Source: Monoplex corrugatus (lineage: Eukaryota; Mollusca; Gastropoda; Littorinimorpha; Ranellidae). Taken from it: 64,000 bases of DNA. Position 1 is the stretch's first letter. Each line of letters begins with the position of its first letter. Both the position numbers and the translations under genes were made by a program. Shown piece by piece: positions 22,285 to 32,239 of this stretch. A model generated the notes under the pieces. The model saw only the letters and a list, made by a program, of their open reading frames with translations. It searched no databases and was not told where the DNA came from. The stretch lies in NCBI GenBank assembly GCA_030674185.1, contig CM060307.1:58366481-58430480 (forward strand), read 5' to 3'.

Positions 22285-23340
22285 ATTCGTGGCACTGCAC
22301 TTGCATGGATCGCTTCTTATCTGACTGACCGTACATTGAGAGTTTGTGTGAATGGTGTTTATTCTGACTTGTCACCCCTGAAGTACGGTGTACCGCAGGG
22401 TTCTGTGCTAGGCCCAGTCCTCTTTGTGCTGTATGCCTCTCCTGTGTCCGATGTCATCAATGGTCACGCCATGTTGCACGAAAGCTTTGCCGATGACACT
22501 CAACTTCATCAGTCAGCCTCCATTGCTGAAATTGACTCGTTGATGGTACGGACGCAGGAGTGCATTGCAGACCTAAAGACCTGGATGACTCTTAATAAGC
22601 TTCAACTAAATGACGACAAGACCGAGCTCATGTTAGTCTATCCGAAAAAACTTCAACACTCTGATCTTCCTGATTCTATGCTGATCAATGACATCCCTGT
22701 TCCTTTCTCTTCAGCAGTTCGAAGTCTCGGTGTGACCCTTGACCAGTCTCTTTGCTTCCAACAACATATCTCTAATGTCTGTAAGGCTGCCTATTTGGAA
22801 CTGCGCAGGATTAGTTCAATTCGTCAGTACCTCTCCAGTGAGGCAACGAAAACACTTGTATGTGCTTTTGTTCTGTCTAGGATAGACTACTGTAATTCAC
22901 TCCTGGCAGGGATTCCAAAATATTTGTTAGACCGACTCCAGCGAATCCAAAACAATGCTGCTAGGCTCGTCTGTAAAGCTTCTAGATCTGAACATATCAC
23001 TCCTCTTCTTCGCTCTCTCCATTGGCTTCCTGTACCTGATCGTATATCGTACAAAGTATCAACTTTGACCTTTTCTGCTGTTTGTGGTTCTGGCCCAGAA
23101 TATCTTTCTGAACTACTCCCAGTGTATACTCCATCCCGCCAACTGCGTTCCTCTTCTGACACTCGACTTCTCACGATACCATATGCAAGAACTAAGACTT
23201 ATGGTGAAAGGTCCTTCTCTTTCCAAGGTCCCAAAATATGGAACAAACTCCCTGGCAGCCTTCGTCACTCTGACTCCCTCGTCTCTTTCAAATCTGGTCT
23301 AAAGTCACATCTCTTCTCGAAGAGCTCGGATACGACTTAA
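21382..23340 (+). CDS. Chimeric open frame: beta RT C-terminus fused to CR1/L2-like RT
   Basis: A 652-codon uninterrupted frame. Residues 1-301 are the C-terminal part of beta ORF2 (FADD box at residues 3-6). Residues 302-652 are RT palm, thumb and C-terminus of an unrelated LINE, with GVPQGSVLGPVLF, FADDTQL, RSLGVTLDQSL, DYCNSLLAGIPK, LHWLPVPDRISYK and WNKLPGSLR. The join at 22284/22285 is in frame by chance of insertion. It is an open frame made by nested transposition, not a host gene; any expression is unknown. It could be wrongly annotated as a two-RT protein. The first ATG (21382) is internal to the parent protein. Confidence 0.6.
   Translation: MLFADDAAVVTHTQRDLQSLMDRFSQACKDFGLTISLKKTNVLGQDTPSPPAITIDDYELEAIHQFTYLGFTITDNLSLDTEVDKRIGKAATTLARLTQRVWTNPKLTTKTKMAVYNACVLSTLLYGSEAWTTHAHQEKRLNTFHLRSLRRILGISWQDKVTNTEVLTCAGLPTMHTMLRQRQLRWLGHVRRMEDGRIPKDILYGELATGQRNIGRPQLRYKDVCKRDMKALEINTESWEDLADDRNSWRTTLKKQLRIGEDKLSAAAAEKRVRRKGMTANRPASAYTCDRCDRDCLSRIGIRGTALAWIASYLTDRTLRVCVNGVYSDLSPLKYGVPQGSVLGPVLFVLYASPVSDVINGHAMLHESFADDTQLHQSASIAEIDSLMVRTQECIADLKTWMTLNKLQLNDDKTELMLVYPKKLQHSDLPDSMLINDIPVPFSSAVRSLGVTLDQSLCFQQHISNVCKAAYLELRRISSIRQYLSSEATKTLVCAFVLSRIDYCNSLLAGIPKYLLDRLQRIQNNAARLVCKASRSEHITPLLRSLHWLPVPDRISYKVSTLTFSAVCGSGPEYLSELLPVYTPSRQLRSSSDTRLLTIPYARTKTYGERSFSFQGPKIWNKLPGSLRHSDSLVSFKSGLKSHLFSKSSDTT
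22279..22284 (+). repeat. Target-site duplication of nested element, left copy
   Basis: ATTGGT, repeated at 23836-23841. The right copy is preceded by the ATT tail, so its first three bases could belong to the tail. The duplication is therefore 3 to 6 bases. Confidence 0.75.
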
Positions 23341-23835
23341 CAGAAGACATGTCTGTGAGTCACTATCACATGTGCATAAGCGAGTGTGTGCATGCATGTC
23401 AGTGTGTATGTGGGGGGGAGGAGGGGGGATAAATGTAGCTGTGTGCACGTGCGTGTATATTGTGTGAGTGGAAAACTTGGACATTGCTTAGTCTGTTAGT
23501 GACCGTACTTAGAATGTGTGTAAGTAAGTGGGAATGTATTTTATGTGCTTGTGTGTATAGGATGCTGACGTATGTGCGCATGTTAAACACGGTATTTTGT
23601 ATCGGTTTGCTACCCTCTGTTGTCTAATGACTAGAGTGTTTGTGTCGATTTTGTAATGCAATACTATTTTGTATGTTATTGCTCATGTCATGTTTCTTTT
23701 GTCTACAATGCCATGTCTATGTCCACGTAATGTGCTACAATTGTGTATAGATCTAGCATCGATTTGTGAAGCACCTTGAGCAGTTTGTCTGGATAGTGTG
23801 CTCAAAAAGTACCCATTATTATTATTATTATTATT
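22285..23835 (+). mobile_element. 5'-truncated CR1/L2-like LINE nested in beta
   Basis: A 1551-bp insertion that begins in the RT (RGTALAWIASYLTDRTLRV), keeps the ORF2 C-terminus to a stop at 23338-23340, then has a 3' UTR of about 470 bp and an (ATT)n tail at 23814-23838. Endonuclease and RT fingers were lost by 5' truncation, the usual result of incomplete reverse transcription. The coding part has no internal stop, so the insertion is young. The host reading frame resumes exactly after the duplicated ATTGGT. CR1/L2-like is assigned from GVPQGSVLGP, SLLAGIPK and LHWLPV; the exact clade is not established. Confidence 0.93.
23341..23835 (+). other. 3' UTR and ATT tail of nested element
   Basis: Non-coding end of the nested LINE. 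It has GTGT-rich and G-rich patches (about 23400-23430), then AAGCACCTTGAGCAGTTTG shortly before the tail, and finally about eight ATT units (23814-23838). Short-period tails are typical recognition ends for this LINE group. Confidence 0.8.
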
Positions 23836-23947
23836 ATTGGTCTGTACAGTCACAGGCGACGCTGCTTGGACCAAGCAGACAGCCCATCTAGACATTAGAA
23901 CGGATGTACTTTGTCCATGGTCAGTCATGACCGAAGGAGGCCTACTA
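23836..23947 (+). pseudogene. LINE beta C-terminus and 3' UTR after the nested insertion
   Basis: From 23842 the beta frame resumes as LYSHRRRCLDQADSPSRH and stops at TAG 23896-23898. Joined in concept to the left part, this supplies the His and final Cys of a C-x2-C...H-x4-C finger, matching the finger of the related copy at 61690-61770. The 3' UTR is only about 49 bp, up to the target-site duplication. Confidence 0.9.
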
Positions 23948-23958
23948 GATGCCTTAAT
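23948..23958 (+). repeat. Target-site duplication of beta, right copy
   Basis: GATGCCTTAAT, exact match to 18424-18434, immediately after the last recognisable beta sequence (GGAGGCCTACTA). Confidence 0.88.
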
Positions 23959-24154
23959 GCACTGATGAAGCTTAATTATAATCAAGTACTATTTAGTGTA
24001 TTACTTCATTAAATGTTAGATTTAGTCAGCAAAAGAAAGATCTGTTGACTGTTACACCAACGAAGTATTCAACTGAGGAAAGCGCGGAAAGTGTCAATGT
24101 TCGACGATGCAATCATACGCATTGCAATATTGGTGTAATCCACAAAAACCCTAT

Positions 24155-24175
24155 CCCCCCCCCCCCCCCCCCCCC
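24155..24175. repeat. Poly-C run
   Basis: About 21 consecutive C residues. The length is likely to be uncertain in an assembly. Confidence 0.9.
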
Positions 24176-24182
24176 TTCCACC

Positions 24183-24236
24183 GACTATTGTATTGTGGCC
24201 TAAGGCCGATGTACATTAAAAAATTCTGAGTTCTGA

Positions 24237-24240
<4 letters not shown>
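24183..24240 (+). mobile_element. 3' end remnant of an unidentified retroposon
   Basis: GCCTAAGGCCGATGTACATT is followed by A-rich sequence and a tandem TTCTGAG tail (24224-24240) that grades into a CT microsatellite. This is the shape of a LINE or SINE 3' terminus with a short tandem tail. No coding part is present. Confidence 0.45.
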
Positions 24241-24277
<37 letters not shown>

Positions 24278-24280
24278 CTG

Positions 24281-24352
<72 letters not shown>
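24239..24352. repeat. (CT)n microsatellite
   Basis: Over 100 bases of CT with one short interruption, abutting the truncated left end of alpha copy 2. Confidence 0.95.
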
Positions 24353-24356
<4 letters not shown>

Positions 24357-26505
24357 ATTCAGATTATTTCGAATGCCCTAAAGGAGTGAAACAGGGGTGT
24401 CAATTGAGTCCTCAATTGTTTTCATTTTTCATTAATGAATTAGCAGTGGAACTGTCAAGAAAAGGCAGGCATGGAATTCAAATTATCCCTGGGGCTATTG
24501 AGATATTCCTATTGCTGTTTGCAGACGATGTTATTCTTCTCTCTGGTACAGTCAAAGGCTTACAAAACCAGTTAAATGTTTTAAAGGAAGAATCGGATCG
24601 ATTAGCTTTAACAGTTAACATGGATAAAACTAATATTATGATTTTCAGGAAGGGTGGACATTTATCAAAACACGAAAAATGGTTCTATGGAATTAACGAG
24701 GTTAAAGTTGTTAATTCTTATAAATACTTAGGAATGATATTTTCGACAAAATTAAGTTTAAATTATGTATGGGAAGAATCTTGTAATAAAGGGAAAAAGG
24801 GTGTTATTGAAATTCTAAAATCCTTACGGAAGCTCAATTCTATTGATTGTAATTTATATTGGAAAATGTTTGATACACAAATAGAACCTTTACTTACATA
24901 TGCAGCTGAAGTATGGGGTCTTACAGTAAATCCTCATATGGAAAAAGTGCATACATATGCTATAAAACGTTTTTTGGCTGTACCAATTCACTCTTCTAAT
25001 ATGGAGAAACTGGAAGATATCCTTTATCCATTAGAACCTTTGTGAAGAGTATTAAATACTGGTTGAAATTGTTAAGGCTTCCACAATCTCGGTTATGTAA
25101 ACTGGCATATGAAATGATGGTTACTCAAATGGAAATAGGAAAACAGAACTGGGCCTATCAGGTAAAAAAGGCTTTATCAGAACTTGGGTTTGGAATCGTG
25201 TGGTTGTCCCAGGGAGTAGGAAATGAGTGTCAGTTTATTAATGAATTTAAAGACAGGCTTATTTGTTCGTTTAAACAAAATTGGCACTTAGATATGGAAA
25301 ACAAAGAAAAATATAGTTGGTTCTTCTCATTTAAAGATGTTTTTCAAACCGAAAAATATCTCAGTGTTGTTACGGATAAATGGCAAAGAACTAATTACGC
25401 AAGATTTAGATTAAGAACACTTGGTTTCAATGCAAATAAAAATTGGTTTCAACCTGGGACGTCCACAGTATATCCTTGCTCCTTATGTGGAAACATGTCA
25501 ATAATGAAAAACACTTTTTATTCCAATGCCAAATTTTTGACACAATACGTGGAAAATGCAAAGTTTTTGAATCCGACATGGCCAAAAGACAAGATGTTGT
25601 ATCTATTTTGTCGTTGATGACGAAGTCATAATCAAATCAGTGGCACTATACATTGCGGAAGCACAAAAAATAAGACATAAACACTTACAAGCCCGACAGT
25701 AGTGCTAGACAATATCATACTGGGATTAATTTAATCTCTTTTGACTGACGTGGGCTATATCACGTTAACTCCTAAAGAAGCCGCTTTATTTATAGACTGT
25801 TTTGTAAAGAGCTGTTTTCATTTGCTTTATTTTGCTTTGTTTGCCGATAATTTCAGAGTAACTAATAATATGAAAATAATGGTATATTTGTAGAATATGT
25901 TAGAAGTGGATATTGAAAGAGTATTTGACACTTAAGGGTCTACTATACATGTTAACAAAAAAACAAAAACAAAAACAAAAAAACAAATAAATAAAAGGCA
26001 TAGTTATGTCCCTTTTTAACAGAGTATTATGGGGCAATTATGTGAAGATTATATTATTATCACTAAATGTAAGGTTTGGGTGGTCTAGCCCAGATGTTTC
26101 ATCATATTACAGTTTTGATGTGTGTGTGTGCGTGCGCACGAGCGCGCGCCCGCGTGTGAGTGTATATGGGTGCGTGTGTGTTGGTGTGGGTGTGTGAAAA
26201 AGATTTTGGTTTGCCTAAACCTAGACAGATTATTGGCCTGAATGAAGGAACACTGTTCTGATTTTTTTTTTTTTTTTGCATTATGTAGTACTGATAAAAT
26301 GGATGATTGTTCATTATATATGATTTGAATATGTTCGACTGTTCAAGGAATGGATGTTCGATATTGTTTTTTTGATTATGCGTGAAGAATTTGCGCACAT
26401 ACAAAGAGTGGATTATGTGTCGCACTACTGGAAAATTGTTATCCCCCTTGTCAAAAGACCTTTTCGGGTAATGACAATAAACAGTTTCAGTTTCAGTTTT
26501 AGTTT
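24353..26505 (+). mobile_element. LINE alpha, copy 2 (5' truncated, 3' end present)
   Basis: Begins inside RT motif B after a CT microsatellite and runs through the ORF2 C-terminus to a 3' UTR of about 870 bp. That UTR ends in AATAAA (26476-26481) and a tandem CAGTTT tail (26482-26505). The UTR contains an A/C-rich patch (25958-25998) and GT-rich patches (26117-26205). It supplies the 3' half missing from copy 1, but its RT segment is diverged from copy 1, so the two are different subfamily members. No target-site duplication was found. Confidence 0.88.
24360..25640 (+). pseudogene. LINE alpha ORF2 C-terminal half (frameshifted)
   Basis: RT motif B as GVKQGCQLSPQLF, motif C as LLFADDVILL (about 24517-24546), then NMDKTNIMIFRKGG, SYKYLGMIFSTKL and PLLTYAAEVWGL. 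One frame stops at 25045. The protein continues in another frame at 25042-25617 (KSIKYWLKLLRLP, RFRLRTLGFN). A second shift near 25490-25510 separates CSLCGN from NNEKHFLFQC, which together form a Cys-Cys-His-Cys zinc-binding C-terminus. Without the fingers, the endonuclease and a continuous frame it cannot be active. Codon use is AT-rich, unlike the neighbouring beta element. Confidence 0.9.
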
Positions 26506-26506
26506 C

Positions 26507-26660
26507 TCTCTCTGTGCGCGCGCGCGTTTTTGTTTGTGTGCGCGTTTTTGTTTGTGTGTGTGTTTTGTGTGGTTCGTTGGTTTTGTTTTGTTTTTGTTTG
26601 TTTTCCTTGGCTTTGCTTTGTTTTGCTTTGCTTTGTTTGTGTTGTTTTGTTTTTATTCGT
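26507..26660. repeat. GC/GT and (TTTG)n simple repeats
   Basis: Alternating CG/TG units (26512-26560) followed by TTTG/TTTGC-rich sequence (26575-26650). The apparent Phe/Cys/Val-rich open frames are repeat translations. Confidence 0.85.
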
Positions 26661-29600
26661 TGTTAAGCCATCATGCAGTCTGCTAATCCTCTTATTTTGC
26701 TTTTGTCGTCCGCCTGTGCCATGAGGAGTTTTGTGGGAATGTGAAGCTGACAGTCTGCTGCTAGTTATCCATCTCTTAGGTGGTATTCAGTAGATTATTT
26801 TCATGTTGAAATTTTCAGTGCTTTTCTTCTTATTATGTTATTGGCTTAACACTTTATTCACTGTGGTGAAATGGATGAGAGGAAAGACGCCCTCTGTGAA
26901 CTCCATCTTTTTAATACTTTTCTCGTCACTGATTTTTTTTTCTCCTGAGGTGATAGGGACAGATGGAAGAGGGGAAGTAATCGTTTTTGTTAAAAGAGGG
27001 GAAATAATCATTTTTGTGACTAGAGTGTTCACGGCATTTTGTTAACATCATTAACAGCAATGGGTTCCTAAGTTGTATGTATTTCAAAAAGTATTTGTCA
27101 CCGCTTATGCCTTTGTAAACGTTTGTTTGAGTTCATTGTTTTTCCATATTTCATGTGTTGGTGTACAGGTTCTTTGGACACCTGATACACAATATACACC
27201 GATACACAAAGTATAAGTTCACTCGATGCTTATCATTACTAGTATTGATAGAATCATCATTAATGCATGAAAAAAAGGAGAAGAATAGAAAATTTTCAAA
27301 AATTACTGATTTGATGTATGATATTATTTGTATTTTATCTACTGCGTGCTCATATTGTTTCGTGTATGTGTGTGCGTGTGTGTGTGTAGGTAGGTGTAGA
27401 CAGATAGTGACGAAATGGATATATGAACTGCATGCCGAGTGGATACACGCCGTAGGAAATGGTGTAGATATTTCCCCACACACATGATCACCCTTCTCTC
27501 CCATCTGACTTTTAGAGTCACGCATGGAGTTGGCAAGCCCAGATATATGTTTTTTGCTGAAGGCTGTCTGCGTGTGTCGACATTCTTATAAATTTACATT
27601 GTGGTACAGGGATTTTCTCTACCGCTTCCTCCACTAAACTCTCAGTGGTGGTCTGGGTGCTAGTGTTTCAGATGACGCATTAAGCTGAGCTTCTCTGCAG
27701 CAAACAAGCACACAAAGTCCTAGCCACAGCAAAACAGCTATCCCTGAAGAAATTCTGTAGAAACATTCAGTTTCGTGGGTTTAAAAAATCCAGGCATACA
27801 AGAACAAAAACACAAACAAACAAAAATAAAAACAAAAACAAAAAAAGAACAGGTGGCACCGTATTAGGCAACGTTCTTTCTCCGATGAGAACAGCCCATA
27901 TTTCGAACGTGAGCGTCCTGTTGTGACACAAAACAAAGGAATTAAATCCGATCTATTTCATCTTGTTATTTAGGAAACACAAAGACATATGCAGCTTGGA
28001 TGGATGGGTATTTACTTGTGTTGCAATGAGAGAATGAGATTCTGGAAAACCTCTGTTGAATGCAATGTCTGTTCACACAGTTTGTCATCGTGAGAATGCT
28101 GTTGTGGTCCTGCCCCAAAGATATCTTTTCTTAGAAGTTGCGCACGCTATGGACGCTAATACCAAAGAAGTAAAGAACAGCATCATCCAATCAATCAGTT
28201 GTCCCTTGGCACCACAGGCTAATGACATTTTAGGAACAATTCTCTGAGCAGTTGAAGGCAGTTTTTTAAAGTGCAGACCAAAACACCGGAACATTATAAG
28301 AGCATAGCGTTTCAAAAATTTGCCAGGTGATGAAAATTTTGTGTTTGACAAGCACGTTGACTTTATTTCAAGGACTTCATTCATATATTCAACTTTAGAA
28401 AGATGCATTGAATGGCAGTGATGGATAGAATGCAGCTGTTGACCCACTTATCAAACTGGTGAGATGCTAATAGTGATTGGATAAAACTTTACATGACATT
28501 TGCAAGCAAATAAATGAAAAAGTGCATCTTCCAGTGTACAGTGTTCGTGAAAGATCTCTTCAAGACCACTTTACTTAATATAGCCATGGTTGTTGCCTGC
28601 TAGTTACATCCAAGGCATGATTTACATCCAAAACCAGGTTACTGTATGATAATCTAAGACAGTGGGTTGCTTTGTGTCAGATATCTTAAAATAAACCGAA
28701 AGACGCATGGCCATACAAAAAGATCTGATTAGCTCAGCACGCTGGCACTTTATCAACTTTTCATTTGGAGTTGAAATTAGAAATGAAAAACAATGTCGTA
28801 AAGTTGATGGCTTTCCCAGCAGTCACAAGCTTTGAGCTTTTGGTGCCTTCTTTGGAGCTTTGTCAGATGGAATTTTGTTGTTAAGCTGATGCTGTTCTCA
28901 TTGATCATTTTGACATGCAATCATGTAGTGCTTAACTGGCAGTGTATTGAATTACTAGATGGCTATCTGTTCTTCTTAAAGACAGACAAAAAACAAAGCA
29001 ATGGAGAAAGATAGCACTAGCATACTGCCTCTCAAAGTAATACTTGTACAAGAGCAGTCTGAAAAACAAGATACGACCTGAACCAGAGGTGATGCTTTTA
29101 GTTCTCTTTACCATCAACTGCTTTGAGTGATAGCAGGTAGAGATAATTAAACTTTGTTATGCTTCTTGCACTGAGCAGCTGTCAAATCACTCTTTTTCGT
29201 TTGGGATAGGTGGCCAAGGCAACAGTCTTAAACACTATCTGCCTTTGTCAGCTGGCCATGTTTGGCAGGTGCTACGCAGGTCTGACACCCCCTGATGTCG
29301 ACAGTAATATTAATGATCAGACCAAGCCAATCTCAACGTGATATATCTTGCTTAATAGGTTTGCAGCAAATTGTGCTTTTTCATCAGTCAAAGTATTTTG
29401 TGTCACCCAGACTAGCACTTCAGGGGTGGGGGGGGGGGGGATGAGTCGTACATTTTGACAGCTCCCGGTCCTTCACCGGAAATGAAACAGATGAAAGTGT
29501 GAGACTTTTTGCAACAGTCACCATGGAGACAACAGCTGATGACGTTGGTAGATGAACTGTCATGTTCTTGACTACCATTTCTTTTTCTTTTCTTTTTGTT

Positions 29601-30224
29601 GTTGTTTATTGTTTTTGAAAAGAATCAGATCACAGACTGAAGAGTGAAAATGCCCAGTGCGTATTGCTGCATGCCAAATTCAGATTACTCACACACAAGC
29701 ACAGTGGTATACACTATCGAGGTTGATATATTCATTCACATCTCTTTTTAAATACTTTGTTTAGTGATGCTTATAAAGTCTTTTTGACGAGTACATCTTT
29801 GTGACAGAAATTTTGTACAGAGCCACTTTTCAACAACCAAACCGATCTACATCAGTACACGTTTACAATTAAGGGCCTGAACCAAGCTCATGAAGTCTTA
29901 TTTGCAAGGCTGAATTTATGACTCGTAATATTGATTCACCTTGCTCAAGTGAATTAATCAAATCATTAAAACAAAATTACACTTCAGTAACCATATGTTG
30001 TTGGAACAGATGTTAGCACTTTTGGTATCATTCTGGAATCTTGAAGGACTCGCAAGCAATCAGCATATGCACATATGCGCAATCAGAAATACATGTTTCC
30101 GACCCATTTCAAAACTTCCAAGACGAGTCATTGATACCGCAGTGAGGTAAAGGCAAATTTAAACATGACAAAAACGTTAGATCAGAAGAGGCTTTACCAA
30201 AAGCCGTATTTCCGTTTGTCTGCC
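26661..30224. other. Long stretch with no gene recognised
   Basis: About 3.6 kb of mixed AT-rich DNA. I find only small items: GTGT at 27365-27392, A/C-rich sequence at 27808-27850 and a run of about 17 G at 29426-29442. Open frames do not exceed about 125 codons and none has recognisable motifs. I cannot exclude short exons. Confidence 0.5.
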
Positions 30225-30355
30225 AGCTCGCTGGCCGACCGTACAAGGAAATCACCAACACCCTGTTTTCATTGCCTGAACACTGAATTCGAAAGTAAAC
30301 ATTGACCATGTGTGTGCAACACAAAACACAGTAGCGGTATTTTTTGGTCCTTTTT
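30225..30355 (+). repeat. Repeat R2, copy 2
   Basis: Matches 8200-8345 in the same orientation (ACACTGAATTCGAAAGTAAACA, then CATGTGTGTGCAACACAAAAC in parts). It lies just upstream of block A. Confidence 0.7.
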
Positions 30356-31139
30356 TTTTTTTAATAGGATCACCTCACTCTGGCAGTTTTATTAGTGCTC
30401 GCACCATACATTTGGTTAGTAGTTTTTATAACAGATATTGTGTATAGCTGGGGATTGAACTATTCTACTGTTTCGGTGTGCTGTCATCTCGGTGCACCAC
30501 AGTCTTAGTTTTGAATGCGTGAGTGAAACTTTTTCATCCTTTCCCATGGACATGTGGAGCTGAAACTGGAGTTTGCAATTTGTGTAAAAAATAGTATGCC
30601 ACACTGGGGCAGTGTCATAAGCACACCAACTAAACTGTTAAAACTGACTAAGTTATAAACCTTGCTCTTCATTATTTCACGTAGCAGATTAGTATCACAA
30701 CTTTAAGACATGCGTGTTTCCTGTGCCATTGATAGAGGAGGGTGGTGGTGGTGGGAGTGATGCAGAGGAAGGGTGGTGATGATGAGATATGTCGGTTATC
30801 AGAAACAGAAACCTGTACCTTGCGACCATCGAAATAATTGTCAGTTGCTAACCCTCAGTGGCCTGTCCATTATCTTCCAAAGTGCTTCATCGCTTGTCTG
30901 CAGACCATATCAAAACACGAGAGATTTTTCCCTATTGTCTAAGGGGAAGCTTTGATTTGGACGTGAAGATAGGAAGGATGTGCAGATTAAGTGGGAGAGA
31001 CATGGACGGAGGAAAAGAGAGGAAAAGGGGAGAGAGGACGTGTGTGCGCAATGCATGTGTGGTTTATTCATTTGTAAGGACCGATCTGCAGCCTGCATTA
31101 AATGGCCATATTAAGCGTCCTCAAGGGACTGTTTACAGA

Positions 31140-31290
31140 GAATGTGTGCGGGTGGGTGGGTGGGTGTGGGTGTTTGTGTATGTGGGTGGGTGTTTGTGTA
31201 TGTGTGTGTGTATCTCTCTCTCTCCCTTTCCCTCCCTCTCCCTCTCTGTCTTTGTATGTGTGTGTTCAAGTGTGTATGCATGTCCGTTCG
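31140..31290. repeat. GGGT/GT and CT simple repeats
   Basis: GGTGGGTG units, GTGT and a CTCT-rich piece. They correspond to the GT-rich positions in the other copies of this module (50640-50790, 55345-55420). Confidence 0.85.
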
Positions 31291-31375
31291 TGTGCAGATA
31301 GGCAGATAGCTAATGGAAATGTGAGCAAAATCCAGATCATATCTATACAAACCGCAATTGTTTCTTCAAGATTAA

Positions 31376-31387
31376 ACACACACACGT

Positions 31388-31421
<34 letters not shown>

Positions 31422-31427
31422 TACACA

Positions 31428-31459
<32 letters not shown>

Positions 31460-31487
31460 GTACGCACACCACACACACACCACACAC

Positions 31488-31540
<53 letters not shown>
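31376..31540. repeat. (AC)n microsatellite
   Basis: AC runs with a few interruptions (ACGTACGC, CACCACAC). Open frames here are repeat artefacts. Confidence 0.95.
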
Positions 31541-32239
31541 CTTATGCACATACGCACCAGATTCTATAAGAAAGAAACAAAGAGGGGAAACACTATAAAG
31601 AATACAAATCAACTTAAACAAGGTTTTCTTTGTTTGTTTGCTTGTAAATTTGTTGGTTTGTTGATGTATTTGTTAGATTGTTTTGATAATAATTTCTGAA
31701 TAGTGACGTGAGTCAGTAATATCTTCCTTTTAAAACGAGTTAAGAATTATTGTGTACCTGCAGCAACCTAGGAACGTATCATTTAGCGAATGAAAACACA
31801 TATAGATTAACAGTGCCCATATTCCAAACAGTTTGATAGCATCAATGGCCAATAGAAACAATTGCAATAAATTAAAAACTTATCGACTGGTAACTGCATT
31901 GACGATAATAATAATAATAGATAAATGTGATAACTCCAGACACAAAATGATTATTTCCCCCTATTCCCATTCATCCCATCGCCCAACAGATCATCAATAA
32001 TGTTAAAATTGATAAAACACAGGTTCAGAGTTTTCTCTCGCCCATCTCACTCTCTAAAATAAAGAGTCAAACAAAATGTCATGAGAAGAATGCAACATGT
32101 CAAAAGAAATGAAGAATTTCATATAGGACTAACCCATTAAAGATCGCCTGAGAGATGAATAACACAGAGCAAGATGGTTTCAAAAACTTTCACCTCAGCA
32201 AGATGTCAGAATGTGCCATTGCTGATGACAGAACATTCA

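Larger units (their letters stand above)
18435..23947 (+). mobile_element. RTE-like LINE beta, near full length, with nested insertion
   Basis: Bounded by the 11-bp direct repeat GATGCCTTAAT. Contents in order: a 5' untranslated region of about 630 bp, one long ORF2 (APE endonuclease, RT, C-terminal C2HC finger), and a very short 3' UTR (23899-23947) with no poly(A). Removing the nested element and its duplicated 6 bases leaves about 3.96 kb, a normal size for an RTE-like element. It differs from its neighbours in higher G+C and much lower decay, so it is a fairly young insertion. Defects: a changed RT motif A residue, a 2-base deletion and the nested insertion. The RTE-like label rests on architecture and the CWNVRKM endonuclease start; the exact clade is not established. 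Confidence 0.92.

Noticed and set aside
19065..23340. A novel two-RT host gene or operon of two RT genes
   Set aside because: Target-site duplications at both levels, the resumed zinc-finger codons after 23842 and LINE-typical domains show two nested retrotransposons.
26476..26481. AATAAA as the polyadenylation site of a host gene
   Set aside because: It lies at the tandem-tail 3' end of LINE alpha copy 2 with no host exon upstream.
26354..26724. Phe/Cys/Val-rich open frame resembling membrane segments
   Set aside because: It is the translation of TTTG/TTTTG and GTGC repeats, not a membrane protein.
28726..28760. TGATTAGCTCAGCACGCTGG as an A box of a tRNA or SINE
   Set aside because: No B box at suitable distance and no further tRNA similarity.
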